From NCBI GenBank assembly GCA_012719255.1, contig JAAYAS010000042.1:1-9342 (forward strand): 9,342 nt of DNA. The letters run 5' to 3'. This document shows, piece by piece, positions 5,329 through 9,342 of this stretch; position 1 is the first letter of the stretch; each line of letters begins with the position of its first letter. A program made the translations under genes and the position numbers. Origin of the DNA: Microbacteriaceae bacterium. GTDB taxonomy: Bacteria > Actinomycetota > Actinomycetes > Actinomycetales > Microbacteriaceae. The notes under the pieces are model-generated. The model was not told where the DNA came from and ran no database searches. It saw only the letters and a program-made list of their open reading frames with translations.

Positions 5329-6387
5329 TCAACGGCCGCGACGGCGCAGCCGCTCGAGCCCGCGGTTGATCGACGCGGCCCACAGCGGCCCCTCGTAGAG
5401 GAACGCCGTGTAGCCCTGCACGAGCGTGGCGCCGGCCTCGAGGCGCGCGGCGACGTCGTGCTCGTCGACGACGCCGCCGACCGAGATGATGCAGAGCTCG
5501 TCGGGCACGGCGGCGCGCAGCACGCGGAGCACCTCGAGCGAGCGCGCGCGCAGCGGCCGGCCCGACAGGCCGCCGGCGCCGTAGGCCTCGACGATGCGTG
5601 CGGAGGTCTCGAGCGGGGCGCGGGCGATGGTGGTGTTCGTGGCGACGATGCCGTCGAGCCCGATGCGCACGGCGAGCTCGCCGATGCGGCGGATCGCGTC
5701 GTCCTCGAGGTCGGGGGCGATCTTCACGAGCAGCGGCACTCCCGCGGCGGCCTCCTGCGTCGCGCGCAGGATCGGCTCGAGCGCGTCGAGCTCCTGCAGG
5801 CCGCGCAGGCCCGGGGTGTTCGGCGACGACACGTTCACGACGAGGTAGTCGGCGTGCTCGCGCAGCGCCTCGGCGGCGGCGACGTAGTCGTCGACGGCCT
5901 CGTCGTCGGGGGTGTCCTTGTTCTTGCCGATGTTCACGCCGATGAGGGCGGTGCGGCTGCGGCGGGCCTCGAGCTCGGCGCGGGCGCGCTCGACGCCCTC
6001 GTTGTTGAAGCCCATCCGGTTGATGAGGCCGCGGTCGCCGACGAGGCGGAACATCCGCGGCTTCGGGTTGCCGGGCTGCGGCCGCGGGGTGACGGTGCCG
6101 ATCTCGACGTGCCCGAAGCCGAGGGCGGCGAGGCCGTCGGTGAGCTCGGCGTTCTTGTCGAAGCCGGCGGCGAGGCCGAACGGCGAGGGGAAGACGCGGC
6201 CGAGGGCGCGGGTCTGCAGCGAGGGCGCGGGCCGGCAGACGGTGCGGGCGGCGAGCCGCAGCGGTGCGCAGCGGCCGATCGCGCGGATGACGGCGGCGCC
6301 GACGCCGTGGGCGCGCTCGGCGTCCATGCGCCGGAAGACGGTCTCGAACACGACGCCGTAGCCGGCGCGGGCGATTCGGGTGAGCAC
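5329..6387 (-). CDS. pyrD: Quinone-dependent dihydroorotate dehydrogenase (class 2)
   Basis: A 352-residue FMN enzyme that oxidises dihydroorotate to orotate in pyrimidine synthesis and passes electrons to the membrane quinone pool. The N-terminal helix region (residues 1-40, MDAERAHGVG) is the class 2 membrane-associating extension. Motifs in order: PFGLAAGFDKNA (69-80, FMN-binding Lys78), IGTVTPRPQPGNPKPRMFRL (96-115), INRMGFNN (122-129), NVSSPNTPGLR (185-195, with Ser188 in the position of the class 2 catalytic base), VKIAPDL (221-227), TNTTIAR (250-256), GGLSGRPL (272-279), and ISVGGV (301-306). The GTG at 6387 is chosen because GAGGAG lies seven bases before it and homology starts there; the frame stays open further upstream to 6819, but that part is a shadow of nrdR. 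It is 26 bp after nrdR and last in the operon. The C-terminus ends RRRGR. Confidence 0.96.
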   Translation of the reverse strand: MLTRIARAGYGVVFETVFRRMDAERAHGVGAAVIRAIGRCAPLRLAARTVCRPAPSLQTRALGRVFPSPFGLAAGFDKNAELTDGLAALGFGHVEIGTVTPRPQPGNPKPRMFRLVGDRGLINRMGFNNEGVERARAELEARRSRTALIGVNIGKNKDTPDDEAVDDYVAAAEALREHADYLVVNVSSPNTPGLRGLQELDALEPILRATQEAAAGVPLLVKIAPDLEDDAIRRIGELAVRIGLDGIVATNTTIARAPLETSARIVEAYGAGGLSGRPLRARSLEVLRVLRAAVPDELCIISVGGVVDEHDVAARLEAGATLVQGYTAFLYEGPLWAASINRGLERLRRRGR

Positions 6388-6394
6388 TGCGGGT

Positions 6395-6400
6395 CTCCTC
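6395..6400 (-). promoter_or_regulatory. Ribosome binding site deciding the pyrD start
   Basis: The minus strand reads GAGGAG, seven bases before the GTG at 6387. It lies inside the 26-bp gap after nrdR. Confidence 0.7.
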
Positions 6401-6413
6401 GGGATGCGCCTGG

Positions 6414-6908
6414 TCAGGCGACGGGTTCGCCGTCGGGGTTCTCGTCGGCGTACTTCGGGGTGATGTCGTCCGACTTCAGGGTCGCGATGGCGCGCTCGAA
6501 GTCGGCGACGGAGGCGAAGCCCTGGTAGACGCTCGCGAACCGGAGGTAGGCGACGTCGTCGAGCTCGCGGAGGAACGGCAGGATCGCGAGACCGATCTCG
6601 TTCGTCTCGACCTGCGAGGCGCCGGTGGCGCGGATGGTCTCCTCGACCTTCTGGGCGAGCTGCGCGAGGTCGACGTCGGTGACCGGCCGGCCCTGGCAGG
6701 CCTTGCGCACGCCGGAGACGATCTTGTCGCGCGAGAACGGCTCGGCGACGCCGGCCCGCTTGATGACGCTGAGGCTCGCGGTCTCGAGGGTCGAGAAGCG
6801 GCGGCCGCACTCGGGGCACTGCCGGCGCCGGCGGATGGCGTTGCCGTCGTCGGTGTTGCGCGAGTCGACGACGCGCGAGTCGGTGTTCCGGCAGAAGGGG
6901 CAGTGCAT
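6414..6908 (-). CDS. nrdR: Transcriptional regulator NrdR (repressor of ribonucleotide reductase genes)
   Basis: A 164-residue regulator that senses dATP/ATP and represses ribonucleotide reductase operons by binding NrdR boxes. The zinc ribbon is complete: Cys3 and Cys6 (MHCPFC) and Cys31 and Cys34 (CPECGRRFSTLE). SRVVDSRNTDDGNAIRRRR (11-29) is the typical linking region. The ATP-cone domain spans about residues 46-136, including VIKRAGVAEPFSRDKI and ending at VAYLRFASVYQGF (119-131). The C-terminal tail DDITPKYADENPDGEPVA is variable in the family. Its ATG at 6908 has an AAGGGGGAG site overlapping the hisD stop codon (gap 12 bp), so the two are translationally close and cotranscribed. No NrdR box was recognised near this gene, and its likely targets (nrd genes) are not in the window. 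Confidence 0.97.
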   Translation of the reverse strand: MHCPFCRNTDSRVVDSRNTDDGNAIRRRRQCPECGRRFSTLETASLSVIKRAGVAEPFSRDKIVSGVRKACQGRPVTDVDLAQLAQKVEETIRATGASQVETNEIGLAILPFLRELDDVAYLRFASVYQGFASVADFERAIATLKSDDITPKYADENPDGEPVA

Positions 6909-6920
6909 CCGCGCTCCCCC

Positions 6921-8234
6921 TTACTCGCCCGCGGCGAAGCGGGCGTCGACCGATTCGCCGTGCGCGGGGAGGTCCTCGTCGGCGGCGATGGCGCGGATGA
7001 GGTCGGCGACCTCGGCGAGCGCGTCGCGGTCGTAGCGGATGAGCTGCTGGGCGCGGAGGAAGGTGTAGGCGCCGAGCCCCGACGAGTGCGAGGAGGCGCC
7101 GCCGGTGGGCAACACGTGGTTCGAGCCGGCGACGTAGTCGCCGAGCGGCACGGGGGCGTGCGGGCCCATGAAGATCGCGCCGGCGTTGGTGATGCCGGCG
7201 AGGGTCGCCTCGTCGTCGCGGGTCTGGATCTCGAGGTGCTCGGGGCCGTAGGCGTTCGAGACGCGGCAGGCGGTCGCGAGGTCGTCGACGAGCACGATCG
7301 CCGACTGCTCGCCGCGCAGCGAGACGCGGGCGCGCTCGGCGTGCTTGGTGGCGGCGGTGCGGCGCTCGACGGCGGCGTCGACGCGGGCGGCGAAGTCGGC
7401 GTCGTCGGTGACGAGCACGGCGCCGGCGAGCTCGTCGTGCTCGGCCTGGCCGACCAGGTCGGCGGCGACGTACTCGACGTCGGCGGCGCCGTCGGCGATG
7501 ATCAGCACCTCGGTGGGGCCGGCCTCGGCGTCGATGCCGACGACCGATTGCACGGCGCGCTTCGCGGCGGCGACCCAGACGTTGCCGGGGCCGGTGATGA
7601 CGTCGACCGGTTCGAGGCCGATGCCCTCGACGCCGTGGGCGAGCGCGCCGATGGCGCCGGCGCCGCCCATCGCGTAGACCTCGTCGACGCCGAGGAGGCC
7701 GGCGGCGGCGAGGATGGTCGGGTGGATGCGGCCTCCGTGGTCGGCCTGCGGCGGCGAGGCGATCGCGATCGACTGCACGCCGGCGACCTGCGCGGGCACG
7801 ACGTTCATGACGACGCTCGAGGGGTAGACGGCCTTGCCGCCGGGCACGTAGAGGCCGACGCGGTCGACGGGCACCCAGCGCTGCTCGATCACCGCGCCGG
7901 GGGCGACCTCGGTGCGGGCGGGCGGCGGCACCTGGGCCTCGGAGCCCTTGCGGACGCGGACGATCATCTCCTCGAGCGCGCGGCGCACCTGCGGGTCGAG
8001 CCCGTCGACCGCCGCGGCGATCTCGTCGGCGCCGGCGCGCACCCGCGGCGGGGCGGCGCCGTCGAAGCGCTCGGCCTGGGCGAGCAGCGCCCGCTCGCCG
8101 TGGGCGCGCACCTCGTCGATGAGCGCGCGGGCGCCGTCGAGGGCGGCGGTGACGTCGAGTTCGGGGCGGGGCAGGGCGGCGCGGAGGTCGGCGTCGGAGA
8201 GCTCGCGGCCGCGCAGATCGATCAGCTGCATCAT
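6921..8234 (-). CDS. hisD: Histidinol dehydrogenase
   Basis: A 437-residue zinc enzyme that catalyses the last two oxidations of histidine synthesis, L-histidinol to histidine with two NAD+. Visible features: VGLYVPGGKAVYPSSVVMN (126-144), GGAGAIGALAHG (190-201), DVITGPGNVWVAAAKR (211-226), AGPTEVLIIAD (238-248), zinc ligands Gln263 and His266 (GQAEHDE), catalytic Glu332-His333 (GPEHLEI), zinc ligands Asp366 (PLGDYVAGSNHVLPT) and His425 near the C-terminus (PAHGES). Length is normal and no residue is missing. The first two codons are both ATG; either could be the start. No Shine-Dalgarno site is present, but TAGACT lies nine bases upstream, which suggests a near-leaderless mRNA and argues against a histidine leader-peptide attenuator. 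First gene of hisD-nrdR-pyrD; other his genes are not in the window. Confidence 0.97.
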   Translation of the reverse strand: MMQLIDLRGRELSDADLRAALPRPELDVTAALDGARALIDEVRAHGERALLAQAERFDGAAPPRVRAGADEIAAAVDGLDPQVRRALEEMIVRVRKGSEAQVPPPARTEVAPGAVIEQRWVPVDRVGLYVPGGKAVYPSSVVMNVVPAQVAGVQSIAIASPPQADHGGRIHPTILAAAGLLGVDEVYAMGGAGAIGALAHGVEGIGLEPVDVITGPGNVWVAAAKRAVQSVVGIDAEAGPTEVLIIADGAADVEYVAADLVGQAEHDELAGAVLVTDDADFAARVDAAVERRTAATKHAERARVSLRGEQSAIVLVDDLATACRVSNAYGPEHLEIQTRDDEATLAGITNAGAIFMGPHAPVPLGDYVAGSNHVLPTGGASSHSSGLGAYTFLRAQQLIRYDRDALAEVADLIRAIAADEDLPAHGESVDARFAAGE

Positions 8235-8243
8235 GATGGCTTC

Positions 8244-8249
8244 AGTCTA
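8244..8249 (-). promoter_or_regulatory. -10 box of the hisD-nrdR-pyrD operon
   Basis: The minus strand reads TAGACT, then GAAGCC and three more bases before ATGATG. Transcription would start about 0-3 bases before the first ATG. The dipeptidase promoter shares the layout TAGnCTGAAGCC. A 14-bp palindrome CGGGCGCGCGCCCG (8258-8271) lies eight bases upstream of the box, and no -35 consensus is seen. Confidence 0.5.
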
Positions 8250-8274
8250 GTTCGCCCCGGGCGCGCGCCCGACC

Positions 8275-8302
8275 GGATGCGCGGGACCGGCCGCGCGCAT
8301 CC
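8275..8302 (-). terminator. Hairpin after dnaE made of GGATGCGCG arms
   Basis: GGATGCGCG (8275-8283) pairs perfectly with CGCGCATCC (8294-8302) over a 10-base loop. It lies 18 bases past the dnaE stop on the minus strand and just upstream of the hisD promoter. There is no U-tract. Its arms use the same word as the erpA terminator. The 86-bp gap 8235-8320 holds only this hairpin and the hisD promoter. Confidence 0.45.
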
Positions 8303-8320
8303 CCGCGCCGCGCCCGGCGC

Positions 8321-9342
8321 CTACTCGAACCCGCCGGGCCCGAGCAGCGCCTGCAGCTCGCTGTAGAGCGCGCTCGACGCCTCGACCCGGTGCGGCAGCT
8401 CGAAGCGGCGCAGCGCCGCCGGGGTGCGGAGCGTGAGCCGCACCTCGGTATCGCCGGGGTTGCGGCGCAGCAGCTCGTCGAGCTCGCCGACGAGCCGCTC
8501 GGTGGCGGCGCGGTCGTCGAGCACGAGCGAGACCGGCCGGTCGTCGCCGACCGAGAGGTTCGGCACGCTGAGCCCCTGGGCGGTGATGACGATGCCGTCG
8601 TCGCGCTGCTGGGCGCGGCCGCGCACGACGGCGATCGAGTCGGAGACGAGCTGCTCGGAGTACTCGAGGTAGGTCTTGCCGAGGAAGGTCGCGTCGATCT
8701 GGCCGCCGAAGTCCTCGATGGTGACGATGCCGTAGGGGTTGCCGGAGTTGCGGGCGATGCGCTTCTGCACCGTGGTGATGAGCCCGGCGACCTGCACCGT
8801 GTCGCCGTCGCGCGCGCCGCCCTCGCGCAGGAGGTCGAGGATGGGGGTGGCGCCGAGCTTCGCGAGCTCGCCCTCGAGGCCGCGCAGCGGGTGGTCGGAG
8901 ACGTAGAGCCCGAGCATCTCGCGCTCGAAGGCGAGCTTGTCGCGGCGGGTGAACTCCGGACGCTCGGGCACGACCGACTCCTCCTCCTCGAACTCGAGCA
9001 GGCCCGCGAAGAGGTCGACCTGGCCGTGCGCCTCGTTGCGCTTGCGCGAGACGGCGGCGTCGACGGCGTCCTCGTGGATCTCGAGGAGCGCCCGGCGGGT
9101 CGCGCCCATCGAGTCGAACGCGCCGGCCTTGATCAGCGACTCGATGGTGCGCTTGTTCGCGACGCCGATGGGCACCTTCTTCAGGAAGTCGTGGAACGAG
9201 GTGAACGCGCCCTCGCGCTCGCGCGCGGCGATGATGTCGGCGACGACCTGGTCGCCGACGTTGCGCACCGCGCCGAGGCCGAAGCGGATGTCGGCGCCGA
9301 CGGCGCGGAATCGCAGCGTCGACTCGTTGACGTCGGGCTGCA
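8321..9342 (-). CDS. dnaE: DNA polymerase III alpha subunit (DnaE1 type), C-terminal fragment
   Basis: The last about 339 codons of the replicative polymerase catalytic subunit; the gene continues beyond the right edge. The fragment starts in QPDVNESTLRFRAVGADIRFGLGAVRN, the highly conserved region before the helix-hairpin-helix DNA-binding part (NVGDQVVADIIAARE, TIESLIKAGAFDSMG). A segment that ties to the beta clamp in this family follows (about 9010-9030 in coordinates: GQVDLFAGL). REMLGLYVSDHPLRG is the usual bridge to the OB-fold (VQVAGLITTVQKRIARNSG to IDATFLGKTYLEY). The protein ends LQALLGPGGFE with TAG. A GTG at 9268 is in frame but internal and is not the start. The polymerase active site and PHP domain are outside the window. 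DnaE1 is preferred over the error-prone DnaE2 because of the QVDLF clamp-like motif and DnaE1-like tail; this is a family judgement. Confidence 0.94.
   Translation of the reverse strand, partial: QPDVNESTLRFRAVGADIRFGLGAVRNVGDQVVADIIAAREREGAFTSFHDFLKKVPIGVANKRTIESLIKAGAFDSMGATRRALLEIHEDAVDAAVSRKRNEAHGQVDLFAGLLEFEEEESVVPERPEFTRRDKLAFEREMLGLYVSDHPLRGLEGELAKLGATPILDLLREGGARDGDTVQVAGLITTVQKRIARNSGNPYGIVTIEDFGGQIDATFLGKTYLEYSEQLVSDSIAVVRGRAQQRDDGIVITAQGLSVPNLSVGDDRPVSLVLDDRAATERLVGELDELLRRNPGDTEVRLTLRTPAALRRFELPHRVEASSALYSELQALLGPGGFE

Noticed and set aside
6388..6819. N-terminal extension of pyrD
   Set aside because: It lies within nrdR in another frame and is very Arg-rich; the GTG at 6387 has a good ribosome binding site.
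8235..8320. Histidine leader peptide or T-box before hisD
   Set aside because: The predicted start of transcription is at or next to the ATG, so there is no room for a leader, and no run of His codons was seen.
6903..8366. 487-residue plus-strand open frame opposite hisD
   Set aside because: It is the complement of a fully motif-supported hisD, and its Gly/Val/Asp-rich sequence is a codon-bias shadow.
1..9342. CRISPR array, insertion sequence, prophage, tRNA or rRNA
   Set aside because: No spaced direct repeats, transposase or integrase motifs, tRNA cloverleaf or rRNA segments were recognised; nearly all DNA is taken up by core genes.

Overview
This is a GC-rich (by eye about 70% or more) stretch of actinobacterial core chromosome. 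The gene content, an ErpA-type carrier next to a CtaC with lipoprotein signal, a class 2 PyrD behind hisD-nrdR, and a DnaE1-type polymerase, fits a high-GC actinomycete. The family Microbacteriaceae is my best inference; it cannot be proven from this window. I found no transposase, integrase, CRISPR array, rRNA, tRNA or defence gene.

Layout, low to high coordinates. Minus strand: the first 89 codons of ctaD (cytochrome oxidase subunit I, running off the left edge), ctaC (subunit II), a terminator, the Fe-S carrier erpA, an M20 dipeptidase, and a short putative FAD/NAD(P)-binding protein. Plus strand: one DUF3043-type membrane protein at 4633-5217. A large hairpin separates it from the convergent minus-strand group pyrD, nrdR, hisD. 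The last gene is the C-terminal part of dnaE, running off the right edge.

Read in the direction of transcription (right to left), the genes form these units: dnaE; hisD-nrdR-pyrD (gaps of 12 and 26 bp, clearly one operon); the FAD protein, dipeptidase and erpA, each with its own gene-free upstream stretch; and ctaC-ctaD (13 bp gap). Themes are respiration (terminal oxidase subunits beside a Fe-S carrier) and nucleotide or DNA metabolism (replicative polymerase, NrdR control of ribonucleotide reductase, quinone-linked pyrimidine synthesis), with histidine synthesis in the same operon.

The non-coding DNA is the less ordinary part. The 7-mer GGATGCG (either strand) occurs about ten times in roughly 1.1 kb of intergenic DNA but only about four times in roughly 8.3 kb of coding DNA, and in two places forms hairpin arms. 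Several genes have a TAGRCT-type -10 box very close to the start codon, suggesting leaderless or near-leaderless mRNAs. I saw no convincing undescribed multi-gene system; the oddest protein is the short FAD/NAD(P)-binding candidate at 3719-4441.
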